Shown here: positions 27,394 to 35,890 of the stretch, piece by piece
Position numbering within the stretch: the first letter of the stretch is position 1
Layout: every line of letters starts with the position of its first letter
Assembly (NCBI RefSeq): GCF_005405005.1
Contig: NZ_BJDH01000008.1
Coordinates: 62,001 to 126,000, forward strand
Reading direction: 5' to 3'
DNA length: 64,000 nt
Source: Lactiplantibacillus daoliensis
GTDB lineage: Bacteria; Bacillota; Bacilli; Lactobacillales; Lactobacillaceae
Notes under the pieces: model-generated
Told to the model about the DNA's origin: nothing
The model's input: only the letters and a program-made list of their open reading frames with translations
Databases searched by the model: none
Translations under genes and position numbers: made by a program

Positions 27394-27488
27394 CAGACAA
27401 CCCTCCAGTAATTTACACTTATCATACCACCAAGTGTCTCACAGGATTGTTGTGGAAGTGTGAATCCTTGATTAAGAATTTCTCAACT

Positions 27489-27809
27489 TTAAGCGGAAGC
27501 CAGTCCGTGCGCGGCAGTCACAACTTTAAATAAAAAGAGTGGGGCTGGTGATTTACCGGCGTCCGCATAAGCTAAAACCGCATCAACGTGATCGAGCTGC
27601 ATGAGCCGATTATCCAACTGCCATAAATCACGTTGATAATAATCACGACAATATTGAACTAAGTTCGTCAGAAAGTTGCCAATCGCTTCATTAGCGGTAT
27701 CACCACGGCCATCAACGCCCCAAAACTCGGCTGATTCCAACCAGAAACGTTGCTCCGACAATTCGCGGTAACGACCTTCTTCATGAATTAACACTAAACG
27801 TGGTTCCAT
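27489..27809 (-). CDS. Small hypothetical protein
   Basis: 106 aa starting MEPRLVLIHEEGRYRE. I chose ATG 27809 because GAGGGGG lies 8 bases upstream; a longer reading to 27941 has no site. The segment SAEFWGVDGRGDTANEAIGNFLTNLVQYCRDYY has the beta-turn-helix look of HicB/UPF0150-like antitoxin folds. No HicA-type partner is adjacent, so this is weak. It is 150 bases from the Rrf2 gene in the same direction and may be transcribed with it. Confidence 0.6.
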   Translation of the reverse strand: MEPRLVLIHEEGRYRELSEQRFWLESAEFWGVDGRGDTANEAIGNFLTNLVQYCRDYYQRDLWQLDNRLMQLDHVDAVLAYADAGKSPAPLFLFKVVTAAHGLASA

Positions 27810-27959
27810 TGCCAGTCCCCCTCTAAAAGATGCCTTGCCTTTAATGTCATTAAAGATAGCATCAACCGAGCCGACTGACAATTCCAAACAACAAACTCGT
27901 TTGAAATTAAGGTTCTTAACCTGGAGCACCTTAATTTGCAATTAGCTCAGTTGTTTTAC

Positions 27960-28430
27960 TTAAGAATCTAAACCGCGTTCCTTGGCTAAAAAAGTACCAT
28001 GGTGTTCAATGTCTCGCTGTAAATCTGCCATAGTGAATTGATGATAATACGCCCGATATTGCCGGTCCGCAACCGTAAACAAATCGGTTAACGTCTCACT
28101 AATATTGGCCGCAATTGGTGATTCCGTGGCTTCATCATCTGTCCCAGAATGGCCGGTAATAAAGCGCGCATAACTAAGCGTCGGTGGAATTGTTAAGTCA
28201 TACAGATCCCCCAAGTTCATTTCAGTGAGCGCTTTTTCTAGCTGATAGCCCCCATTTTTACCGACCGTACCGATTAAATAACCCTGCTTATGTAAAACGG
28301 ATAGAATATTACGAATCATGACGGGATTTAAATGTAATGATTGGGCCAGCTCCCGACTGGACACCTTGTTAGGGCGATGGGCGTCTAAATAGAGCAAACT
28401 ATGCACCGCCACGGAAAAATCAAGTTTCAT
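27960..28430 (-). CDS. Rrf2-family transcriptional regulator
   Basis: 156 aa. The N-terminal winged helix (MKLDFSVAVHSLLYLDAH... SSRELAQSLHLNPVMIRNILSVLHKQGYL) and the wing GKNGGYQLEKAL are characteristic of Rrf2 proteins. The C-terminal region lacks the three-Cys cluster of IscR/NsrR, so Fe-S sensing is unlikely; it resembles the YwnA-like branch. GGAGGG sits 5 bases before the ATG. Targets are unknown; the nearest candidates are its own promoter and the divergent helicase gene. Confidence 0.85.
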   Translation of the reverse strand: MKLDFSVAVHSLLYLDAHRPNKVSSRELAQSLHLNPVMIRNILSVLHKQGYLIGTVGKNGGYQLEKALTEMNLGDLYDLTIPPTLSYARFITGHSGTDDEATESPIAANISETLTDLFTVADRQYRAYYHQFTMADLQRDIEHHGTFLAKERGLDS

Positions 28431-28492
28431 AAAATCCCTCCTACGACTAAATTGGTTAGTTTTATTTTACCACCATCTGTAAGGATTACCAT

Positions 28493-28521
28493 TTCAATTA
28501 GCCCACGCATTACGTTATAAT
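28493..28521 (+). promoter_or_regulatory. Probable promoter of the DUF2075 helicase gene
   Basis: TTCAAT, 17-base spacer, TATAAT, followed 9 bases later by AGGAGG and the ATG at 28540. The -10 is perfect and the -35 weak. Confidence 0.45.
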
Positions 28522-28539
28522 GCGCACAGGAGGCTTTCT

Positions 28540-29736
28540 ATGACATCAGAACTTAGCGCGGCGACCTTTAAACTAGCGGATCAAGCCGCTTTATCGCCAG
28601 CGCAACAGCAATTGGAACAAACCTTACTAACTTTTATCCGGAAACATCGGCAACAACCAGATACTGGCCTGTTCGTCATTCACGGTGACGCCGGTACCGG
28701 CAAGAGCGCCGTACTAGCCGCGGCCTTCAGTCGGTTACAAGCTTTAAGCCGCAGCGAAAAACCGAATGACTTACAAAATACGACTAATTATCTGGTCGTT
28801 AACCATAACGAGATGCTCAAGATTTATAAGCGACTCGCCGGTGATGATCCCGATTTACGAAAAAAGGACTTTCAAAAGCCAACACCGTTAATTAACCGAC
28901 TCACTAAAACCGACACTATGGCGGATGTCGTCTTTATTGATGAAGCGCATCTCTTGCTCACGCAACCGGATCGCTACAATAAATTCACTGGACACAACCA
29001 GCTAACTGAACTGATAAAACACAGTCGTGTCGTTGTTCTCGTCTTCGATACGCGGCAAGTTTTAAAGCTAAAAAGTTACTGGCAAACGAGTGATCTAGCG
29101 CCATTTTTGGCGCTATATCCACATGAAACTTTTAATCTGGATGAACAATTCAGAATGAATGGTAACGCCGATGTTGTGAACTGGATTGACCAGTTTACAC
29201 AAGGAAACCTGTCACCCAAGCCTGTCGATAAACAGTTTGACTTCAAAGTTTTTTCAGACGGTCAACCCATGTATGACCTAATTCGCCAACGTGACCACGA
29301 AGTCAGCTTATCGCGATTGGTGGCGACTGCGGACTTTCCATACGTCGTTAACCACGGGACTTGGTACGTGACTGCAGGTAGTCTCAAGATTCCTTGGGAT
29401 AAAGTCAATTTAACAGATGATCCTTGGGCATTGCGATCAGAGACGCTCAACGAAGTCGGCTCAATTTACACTATCCAAGGTTTCGACCTCAACTATGCTG
29501 GCGTGGTTTTAGGACCATCTGTAGGTTATGACGCGGCCACGGATACCGTTGTCGTCCATCCCGAGCGGTACGAAGATCAAGAAGCGTTCAAGAACCGCGA
29601 TGACCTTGGTAACTTAGCGCCATTAAAAGCTCAAATCATTTTTAATTCGATTAATGTGTTAATGAAGCGCGGCCGCTATGGTCTATATTTATACGCCGTT
29701 GATCCGGCATTACGGCAACGCTTATTAGCGTTATAA
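28540..29736 (+). CDS. DUF2075 superfamily 1-like nucleic acid helicase/ATPase
   Basis: 398 aa. Walker A GDAGTGKSAV (about residue 47), Walker B VVFIDEAHLLL, an arginine-type motif in DEQFRMNG, and the late helicase motif SIYTIQGFDLNYAGVVLGPSVGYD are in the order of DUF2075/Uup-UvrD-type P-loop NTPases. The C-terminus (ALKAQIIFNSINVLMKRGRYGLYLYAVD) is conserved in the family. It probably acts on DNA or RNA in the cytoplasm, but its biological role is undefined. AGGAGG precedes the ATG. It is monocistronic and divergent from the Rrf2 gene. Confidence 0.85.
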   Translation: MTSELSAATFKLADQAALSPAQQQLEQTLLTFIRKHRQQPDTGLFVIHGDAGTGKSAVLAAAFSRLQALSRSEKPNDLQNTTNYLVVNHNEMLKIYKRLAGDDPDLRKKDFQKPTPLINRLTKTDTMADVVFIDEAHLLLTQPDRYNKFTGHNQLTELIKHSRVVVLVFDTRQVLKLKSYWQTSDLAPFLALYPHETFNLDEQFRMNGNADVVNWIDQFTQGNLSPKPVDKQFDFKVFSDGQPMYDLIRQRDHEVSLSRLVATADFPYVVNHGTWYVTAGSLKIPWDKVNLTDDPWALRSETLNEVGSIYTIQGFDLNYAGVVLGPSVGYDAATDTVVVHPERYEDQEAFKNRDDLGNLAPLKAQIIFNSINVLMKRGRYGLYLYAVDPALRQRLLAL

Positions 29737-29766
29737 TACAATCAACAACACTGGATATTACTTTAG

Positions 29767-30106
29767 TTTGCCACTCTGGTTGGTCCAAAGTTGGCTGGAA
29801 CGTGGTGGCCACGTTTGTGAGCCAAAGGACGGTCTCACAAGCCGGGCTTTATCTAAGGCGCAAAAACAGCGCCAAAGATAAACGACACCACTGAGCCAAT
29901 TTTGGCCCGCCCGACGTTAGATAAGTTTCCTGTTTTAGAAACTAAATCCAGCCGAGAGGTTCGCCCCTAAAATGCTCAGCCATGAAATTGGTCTTAGTAC
30001 GGGTGGTTTTTCCCGGACTTAGACCAAGGCCAGTTTTAAAGACCGCCTTTTGGCTTTAAAATGGCCCATGGCGTTCCAGCATTTTAGGGGCGAACCGGCA
30101 GGCGAA
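29767..30106. repeat. Compound structured repeat, modules A (inverted) and B
   Basis: Module A occupies about 29767-29925 on the minus strand and module B about 29945-30106 on the plus strand. A has hairpins TTTATCTAAGGCGC/GCGCCAAAGATAAA and TTGTGAG/CTCACAA around ACCGTCCTTTGG (29822-29833, minus). B has outer arms AAAATGCT/AGCATTTT and TTTTAAAG/CTTTAAAA around ACCGCCTTTTGG (30042-30053). The linker contains CCCGACGTT. The same A-B compound occurs inverted at 47838-48182 and partly at 38845-39077. No gene is seen in this gap. Confidence 0.8.
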
Positions 30107-30153
30107 ACGTCACACCAGTACCCAGTGCCATCAACTGTAAGGAGGAATTTTTG

Positions 30154-30663
30154 ATGAAAGTTTCAATTCCAACCGAAAATGGTGTCCTGGCTGCCAAGTA
30201 TTCCAAGCAAGCCGCACCAGAATTACAACTCAAGGGGCACCCAATCGTCTCATTTCCAATCCATATCGAAGATGTTCCCGCTGACGCTAAAAGCTTAGCC
30301 TTCGTTTTTTACGATGACGATGCCATTCCAGTTAGTGGCTTCACTTGGATTCATTGGATTGCTGCCAATATTCCCGCCGAGACAACGGATATTCCAGAAA
30401 ATGCTAGTCAAACTGGTGCCGTAGCTATGGTTCAAGGTAATAACTCGACCGCCGGTGGCTATACTGGCGAAACTGATCTGACCATTACACAACACTACGT
30501 TGGCCCCTATCCGCCAAATGAAGATCACGATTATACCTTTAAACTTTACGCCTTAGACACCGAATTACCCCTACAACCTGGTTACTGGTTAAATCACTTT
30601 TATAAAGCTAGCGCTGGACACGTGCTAGCGACTGCCACAACCGTCGTTGTCGGAAAAAAATAG
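30154..30663 (+). CDS. YbhB/YbcL-type phosphatidylethanolamine-binding-protein (PEBP) family protein
   Basis: 169 aa, cytoplasmic. Bacterial PEBP features are SLAFVFYDDDAIPVSGFTWIHWIAANIP (the DPDAP-like and GxxxxHW motifs) and the GPYPPNEDHDYTFKLYALDTEL loop. The family binds small anionic ligands; no defined role exists in lactobacilli. ATG 30154 has AGGAGG 8 bases upstream and is preferred to the TTG three bases earlier. It is monocistronic with its own terminator. Confidence 0.9.
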   Translation: MKVSIPTENGVLAAKYSKQAAPELQLKGHPIVSFPIHIEDVPADAKSLAFVFYDDDAIPVSGFTWIHWIAANIPAETTDIPENASQTGAVAMVQGNNSTAGGYTGETDLTITQHYVGPYPPNEDHDYTFKLYALDTELPLQPGYWLNHFYKASAGHVLATATTVVVGKK

Positions 30664-30672
30664 TTATTTACA

Positions 30673-30706
30673 AAAACCGTTACCAATTCATTTTGGTAAC
30701 GGTTTT
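30673..30706. terminator. Intrinsic terminator after the PEBP gene
   Basis: AAAACCGTTACCAA / TTGGTAACGGTTTT arms with a short AT loop and T-run. Confidence 0.9.
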
Positions 30707-30881
30707 ATATATTTATAGAATTATTTTTGCAATATTTCGATTATCGAATTTATCTAAAAGGATCACAAAACGGCAGCATTAGCACCAGAATTCAATTTAA
30801 CTCTGTGATATAATCAAAAACGTTGTCATCAATTAAATAACTATTCTATATCAAATGATTTAAGGAGGATCTTAGTTTCAA

Positions 30882-31793
30882 ATGCATTTAGAGAAGACTG
30901 AATTGCGTGACTACCTCGTTGGTTTTGCCTTAGTCCTTAGCATGGTTGGCATTGCTACTTGGTTACACGATTACGAAATTATTTTACCAGAAATTGGCGC
31001 CTTAACGGCAGGTATGTGGATCTATCACAAGCGTGACTGGATTCGCCAACCAATTAAGATTTTTCTAGCGCCATCCGGCACGGCGGTGATTGGCTTCATC
31101 ATCAATCTATTGCCACTCAACTATCCGACTAAAGTCGTGACCACCCTGCTACTAATACTCGTCTTATTAAGAAGTTTACGATCGACCCTAGCGCCTTCAT
31201 TTGCGACTGGGCTATTGCCGATTATCGTGAACGCGACACACTGGTCCTTTATCATCGCAATTTTTGGGTTCACACTGATTCTCATGGCTGGTGTGTTATT
31301 CCGCGGCTTGTATCACGGCATTCCTGCAGGTGAACCGTTGTCTATTCGCCACATGAGTATTTTTCTAGTCGCTGGAATCGTGTGGGCCGGTTTAGTTTGG
31401 TTAAGTGGCAATCCACAAATGGCGGCCATCCCACCAGTATTAGTGGTGTTTTTTGAAGCACTACAGCAACCAACTTATCATGGCAAAATGGCCCTCAAGC
31501 AAATCACTGCCTTAACTGGCGCTGCCACGCTTGGAGTCCTTATTCACCTCGTCTTCGCCTCTTGGCTATTAACCACACTCATTAGTTTGCCACTGGTTTT
31601 TATTTTATTGGCACTATTAAACTTAAAACTACCGGCCGCCTATGCATTTCCATTATTAGCCCTGGTTTTACCGACGAACATGTTTAACCATTTGCCACTC
31701 GCTGCCTTACTTGCATCCAGTTTCTTCTTAGGAATCGTCTTTACCTATAAGCAAGTCATTAACCGTGTTCGGGTAGCCACTGAAAATGACTAA
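30882..31793 (+). CDS. Polytopic membrane protein of unknown function
   Basis: 303 aa with about nine hydrophobic segments spread over the whole length, short loops, and a cytoplasmic motif YHKRDWIRQPIKIFLAPSGTA between the second and third segments. The second half (VSGNPQMAAIPPVLVVFFEAL, LPAAYAFPLLALVLPTNMF) resembles HPP-type or other small-molecule integral membrane families, but I cannot assign it. GGAGG lies 14 bases before the ATG, somewhat far. A TATAAT at 30809-30814 may be its -10. It is monocistronic. Confidence 0.7.
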   Translation: MHLEKTELRDYLVGFALVLSMVGIATWLHDYEIILPEIGALTAGMWIYHKRDWIRQPIKIFLAPSGTAVIGFIINLLPLNYPTKVVTTLLLILVLLRSLRSTLAPSFATGLLPIIVNATHWSFIIAIFGFTLILMAGVLFRGLYHGIPAGEPLSIRHMSIFLVAGIVWAGLVWLSGNPQMAAIPPVLVVFFEALQQPTYHGKMALKQITALTGAATLGVLIHLVFASWLLTTLISLPLVFILLALLNLKLPAAYAFPLLALVLPTNMFNHLPLAALLASSFFLGIVFTYKQVINRVRVATEND

Positions 31794-31797
31794 AAAC

Positions 31798-31842
31798 AGC
31801 ACGCCTGCGACCATTAATTGGGACGCAGACGTGCTATTTTTT
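31798..31842. terminator. Bidirectional terminator between the membrane protein and alpha-galactosidase genes
   Basis: AGCACGCCTGCG / CGCAGACGTGCT arms (one mismatch), T-run on the plus side and A-run on the other. Confidence 0.8.
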
Positions 31843-31844
31843 CT

Positions 31845-34103
31845 TTAATCTACCGCAATCAAATGATATAGATGTGATTGAAAATCACCGCGTAATTCGG
31901 CGGTATCTGCATTCGCACCATTAAATTGATCCGGTTCACGGAGTCCGAACTTTTGTAATAACCGCCCACTAACAATGGGACCATCGTCAATTTGATAATG
32001 GCGCTCGGCACTGACCATTGGCAAACTAATCGTCGCTAACACCGTTGGATTGGGACGGGCTAACTTACGATAAAACCCCACAAACAATTCGGTCTGGTCC
32101 GGATTTGTCACGCTCCAAGCAACCGTATTGGCAGTCGGTTCTATTGGTCGTAACTGCTGGAACTGACCGTTGACGAAGAGCTGACGATGTTGTTGATAGA
32201 ATGTGATATTGGCTTTAATCGCCGCTAGTTCATCCGCTGACAGCTTCGTAATATCCAGCTCATACCCTAGTGGCCCAAAATCAGCTACATTTTGCCGTAG
32301 TGCTAACGACGTTTGCCGGCCGACTTGCGCATTCGGAACTGCCGAAACGTGATTGCTGAACGCCGCTAAGGGGTAAGCTAAAGTTGTGCCAGTTAAGATA
32401 CCCAGCCGTTCCACCGCATCACTATCGTCGCTCGGCCACATTTGTGGGCTGTAAAAGAGCAGGCCTAGATCAAAGCGTCCACCACCGCCCGCACAGCCTT
32501 CAATTAATAAGTCTGGAAAATCCGTTAAGATTTTTTGATACAACTGATAAACACCCAAAATATAGCGATGATAAAATTCTGTCTGCGGCAAGCCTTGTGC
32601 CGCTAGATAAGGCGAGTACGCTTCAGTAATATTGCGATTCATGTCCCATTTCATAAAATCGAGCTGAGCCGCTTTAATCACTGGTTTCATTTGGTCATAA
32701 ATAGCTTGCACCACCGCTGGATTCGCAAAGTCTAACACATACTGATGCCGACCAATCGCCGTTCGAGGATATGGATGTCGCACGACCCAATCCGGATGAT
32801 CACGATAAAGTGGTGTATCTGGTGACACCATTTCTGGTTCAAACCATAAGCCCATTTGCAGGCCCATTGCGTGAATTTGCGTTGCAAAATGACCGATACC
32901 ATTTGGAAATTTGTGGTGGTCAACCCGCCAGTCTCCTAACGAGGTCCAATCATCATCCCGATGACCAAACCAGCCATCATCAACAACAAAACATTCCATT
33001 CCCAATTGCTGGGCTTGTTTAGCCAAAGTTAGCAATTTCGTCTCGTCAAACTTAAAATACGTCGCTTCCCAATTATTGAAAACAATCGGTCGAGGCCGCT
33101 GTTGCCATTGATGCGCCACAATGTGTTGTTGGGCGAGCGCTTGCGTTTCACTGATCAAACCATTGATTCCGGCATGGCTGTAATAGAGCACCGCTTCCGG
33201 CGTGCTGAAGGACTCTCCAGCCGCCAACCGCCAGCCAAAATAAGCCGGACTAATCCCAGTCATCAAGCGGGTCTGTTGCCATTCATTCACTTCTACTTGA
33301 GTCAAAAAGTTTCCCGAATAGATTAAATTACTGGCGTAAACGTCCCCGTGATTTAACTCACGACTGCGCATTAACGCGACAAATGGATTATGTTGATGTC
33401 CCGACGCCCCGCGCAAGGACTCCACCGAAACCGTCCCCTGAGCCAGATTATGTCGTTTAATGCCACGTTCTTTCAGCCACGCGCCCGCTAAGTTGACCAT
33501 TTCAAATTGATCATCCGGTAATTCCAAAGTGGCACTCATCATATTTTGAATCATGACTGGTTGGCTACCAAGATTCGTCAGCGTACTACTACGTACAATC
33601 GCACCATGGTCCTTAAAAATCGTGTAATACTGAATCAGTTTCAACTGGTGCACTTCGTCAATCAAAGTCACCGCAAGCTGTTGCGCGTCTTGGTCACCAA
33701 CCGCATATGTTGTCGGTTGAGCCAATGAACGGGGCTTCGTCGCCGTCACCGTATAACTTTTGTAAATAAAGTCTAGGTACCAAGGCTCTTGTTTCACACT
33801 AACCGCCAACGCCCCACGCCGAAAATCAGACGAACCGTACACCGGACATTCTTGCGCGCGGTCCGCCAAACTGAAATCACCCGTTTCAATTGAATAGGCC
33901 ACAACTCCAGCTGAGCGGCTGCTGTGCCGTTGTAAATAGGCGACATCCGCGTCAGTCAGCTTTCCCAACGTCTGACCATAGTACAAGTGTCCCAATTGAC
34001 CATTTGGCATGACGTCCAGTACGTAACTGATTTTTTGATTATGTAAATGAAAGACTTGGTCCCCAACTAACTCAATCATCGTGCTACTTTTTAACCCATC
34101 CAT
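31845..34103 (-). CDS. GH36 alpha-galactosidase
   Basis: 752 aa, typical for family 36 enzymes that release terminal alpha-galactose from melibiose, raffinose and stachyose; intracellular. The N-terminal beta-sandwich spans about residues 1-330. The catalytic barrel contains ECFVVDDGWFGHRDDD, LGDWRVDHHKFPNG, LWFEPEMVS and the nucleophile Asp in FMKWDMNR. The EGCAGGGGRFD loop and the acid/base Asp in MWPSDDSDAVERL complete the site. No transporter or galactose gene is adjacent, unlike melA/raf loci. The start at 34103 has only a weak GAAAGTGGG site; ATG 34079 (MIELVGDQ) is possible. Confidence 0.92.
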   Translation of the reverse strand: MDGLKSSTMIELVGDQVFHLHNQKISYVLDVMPNGQLGHLYYGQTLGKLTDADVAYLQRHSSRSAGVVAYSIETGDFSLADRAQECPVYGSSDFRRGALAVSVKQEPWYLDFIYKSYTVTATKPRSLAQPTTYAVGDQDAQQLAVTLIDEVHQLKLIQYYTIFKDHGAIVRSSTLTNLGSQPVMIQNMMSATLELPDDQFEMVNLAGAWLKERGIKRHNLAQGTVSVESLRGASGHQHNPFVALMRSRELNHGDVYASNLIYSGNFLTQVEVNEWQQTRLMTGISPAYFGWRLAAGESFSTPEAVLYYSHAGINGLISETQALAQQHIVAHQWQQRPRPIVFNNWEATYFKFDETKLLTLAKQAQQLGMECFVVDDGWFGHRDDDWTSLGDWRVDHHKFPNGIGHFATQIHAMGLQMGLWFEPEMVSPDTPLYRDHPDWVVRHPYPRTAIGRHQYVLDFANPAVVQAIYDQMKPVIKAAQLDFMKWDMNRNITEAYSPYLAAQGLPQTEFYHRYILGVYQLYQKILTDFPDLLIEGCAGGGGRFDLGLLFYSPQMWPSDDSDAVERLGILTGTTLAYPLAAFSNHVSAVPNAQVGRQTSLALRQNVADFGPLGYELDITKLSADELAAIKANITFYQQHRQLFVNGQFQQLRPIEPTANTVAWSVTNPDQTELFVGFYRKLARPNPTVLATISLPMVSAERHYQIDDGPIVSGRLLQKFGLREPDQFNGANADTAELRGDFQSHLYHLIAVD

Positions 34104-34239
34104 TTTGCGCCCACTTTCATCTTGACTCGCCGACTCAACTATTTACCCTTAATTATTTCACAACTAACCAACCAGACACTAGCAATTCAGCTTATGAAAA
34201 AAGCGCTCCATCAGGACACCCCCAATTAAGCACCACGAC

Positions 34240-34863
34240 TTAACTCGTCGTCAGTTCTCCTAAAATATAGGTAGCAATCATTCCCACCAAAATTCCCGCA
34301 ACAGCTGTAATGACCAAAATCCACCAACTAATCGCGTCCACGCCCAGCGCAAAGAAGGATCGATTCCAAGGTCCCCAAACGGGTAACCAGGCGCCCAGTA
34401 GATGTAACTTTAAAAAGGCAATCGCAATTAATGGACCGCTAATCAAAGTTGCCACTACCCCATTCAGCTGTCCTTGACTTGCTAAAACCAGTGAAATCAG
34501 ATTTGGCAGATAAACGATAATATTCACTAATAATAATGCCAACGTAAAATGATAATTCCAGCCCATCGCTTGACGCATATGGTCACAATCATGAATTGCA
34601 ATTACTTCTAGCATTGCTAAATTGGTGATCATCAAACTGTAAACTTGGCTCAGCGTCGGCTCATGACCAGAAAAAATTCGATTCTGCCGAACGGTGTGCA
34701 AGCTTCTCCAACCAACCAAGACAATTGTTAGACCTAATAGACCATGAATAACGACCCCAAATGGGCTTTTCCCCAGCCACATCAACCAAGTTGCCATGAT
34801 TTCAGTCACCGCTAATGCAACGATTAAGAGCCAACTAATTCCTTTTCCAATTCGTGATGTCAT
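34240..34863 (-). CDS. Polytopic membrane protein with an HDCDHMRQ motif
   Basis: 207 aa, six hydrophobic segments. A conspicuous polar motif, HDCDHMRQAM, sits between segments three and four (about residues 98-107), with another His in WNYHFTLAL. His/Asp/Cys clustering in a membrane protein could bind metal or heme, but I do not recognise the family. The second ATG (34863, MTSRIGKG) is chosen because GAGGGGG lies 9 bases before it and abuts the first ATG. It lies 136 bases upstream of the alpha-galactosidase in the same direction. Confidence 0.65.
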   Translation of the reverse strand: MTSRIGKGISWLLIVALAVTEIMATWLMWLGKSPFGVVIHGLLGLTIVLVGWRSLHTVRQNRIFSGHEPTLSQVYSLMITNLAMLEVIAIHDCDHMRQAMGWNYHFTLALLLVNIIVYLPNLISLVLASQGQLNGVVATLISGPLIAIAFLKLHLLGAWLPVWGPWNRSFFALGVDAISWWILVITAVAGILVGMIATYILGELTTS

Positions 34864-34959
34864 TTTGAACATCCCCCTCTCACCAGTTGATTAACCAGTG
34901 TTAATGACTTCTAAATTGTAACGCTTTCATTGACTAATTAACAGAGCTGAACGGCAAAC

Positions 34960-34992
34960 AAAAAAACACCCACATCATCTAGCGATGGGGTG
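34960..34992 (-). terminator. Probable intrinsic terminator downstream of the DUF1304 gene
   Basis: CACCCACATC / GATGGGGTG stem with one bulge and an A-run on its left (T-run for minus transcripts). Confidence 0.55.
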
Positions 34993-35027
34993 CAGCTCAA
35001 CTATCTATGATACCGTTTCGCCAGTCA

Positions 35028-35175
35028 TCCGGACTTTCCTGTGGGGGGAACGGTCACAGCCATAGTACGGTCTGTGGCCTCGCCTCAAAGCCGAAAATAC
35101 ACGTCTTTAAGGTCGCCCTGTGATCTAAGTCAGCATAAAGCGCTGACTAACATCACCGTCACGGGAAAGTCCGAA
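35028..35175 (-). repeat. Structured intergenic element, C-type, single module
   Basis: Bounded by GGACTTTCC / GGAAAGTCC. On the minus strand it aligns with the right module of the 510-bp repeats: a TTAAAGACGTGTATTTTCGG segment, then CACAG/CTGTG arms around ACCGTACTATGG (35060-35071), then TTCCCCCCACAG. It lies in the long 3' region of the DUF1304 gene. Confidence 0.7.
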
Positions 35176-35228
35176 TAACTTGCTACACTCAAATTGAAAT
35201 GATTATTATTTGAGTTCCAAAAACAATT

Positions 35229-35425
35229 CCAGCCGCAAGTTGTCAGTGACGAAACCTGCTATGTAAGTGGCTTTAGAACAGCGATTTTCTATTCTTAGGC
35301 CACCGACGACTTTTAAAATTTGCGGTTTGGGTAAAGCTTAAAAGCGAGGTTTCAGACGTCCTATGGCTGGAACCGGTCGCCATAGCTGGTGAAGTCACTG
35401 ACAACCGCAAGCGAAAATTTTCCAG
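35229..35425 (+). repeat. Structured intergenic element, D-type
   Basis: Outer arms TTGTCAGTGAC / GTCACTGACAA (35240-35250 and 35394-35404). An inner hairpin GGTTTCAG / CTGGAACC (one G-T pair) encloses ACGTCCTATGG at 35356-35366, a one-base-shorter version of the family loop. No gene is seen between 34873 and 35440. Confidence 0.65.
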
Positions 35426-35440
35426 TTAATTAGTCATTGT

Positions 35441-35809
35441 TTAGGCTAAATAAATCAAAACAAACGCGATCAACGCGGGCAATCCTTGTACGACGATGAT
35501 GGACTTGCTGGCAGTGACACTACCATAAGCTGCTGCGACCATTACGCAGGCTAAGAAAAACAACGTCACGCCCATGCTGGCCGCTGCCGGCACTACGAAT
35601 AAACTAAAAAGAATCCCAACAGCTAAGAAACCATTGTATAACCCTTGATTTTTAAACAAAGTCTGGACTTCTGGCTTTTTCAATAACTCTCGTGAAACAC
35701 CGAATGCTGAGGCGGCCATTTCGCTGTCCGCATTAAACATCTCTAACCATAAGATAAAAAAGTGTTCCAGCGCGACTAAACACGCCATAATTGTTGCTGC
35801 AAGTGCCAT
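35441..35809 (-). CDS. DUF1304 small membrane protein
   Basis: 122 aa with four hydrophobic segments. The start (MALAATIMACLVALEHFFILWLEMF), the soluble loop (FGVSRELLKKPEVQTLFKNQGLYNGFLA) and the last helices match the DUF1304 family. Function is unknown. The ATG at 35809 is spaced 8 bases from AGGGGGAA; the ATG six bases earlier is too close. It is monocistronic, with a long 3' region containing two structured repeats. Confidence 0.85.
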   Translation of the reverse strand: MALAATIMACLVALEHFFILWLEMFNADSEMAASAFGVSRELLKKPEVQTLFKNQGLYNGFLAVGILFSLFVVPAAASMGVTLFFLACVMVAAAYGSVTASKSIIVVQGLPALIAFVLIYLA

Positions 35810-35890
35810 TTTCATTTCCCCCTGTTAGAACAATTTCATTTCCCAGTCTAACAGACTCAACAGGTAGTTAACAGTATTTCTGAATCGCAA

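Noticed and set aside
29767-30106. CRISPR-like or phage-derived repeat
   Set aside because: The repeats are single folded units between genes, not regularly spaced direct repeats with spacers, and no cas or phage genes are present.
34912-34930. CRE-like TGTAACGCTTTCA near the HDCDHMRQ membrane protein
   Set aside because: One base short of the consensus spacing.
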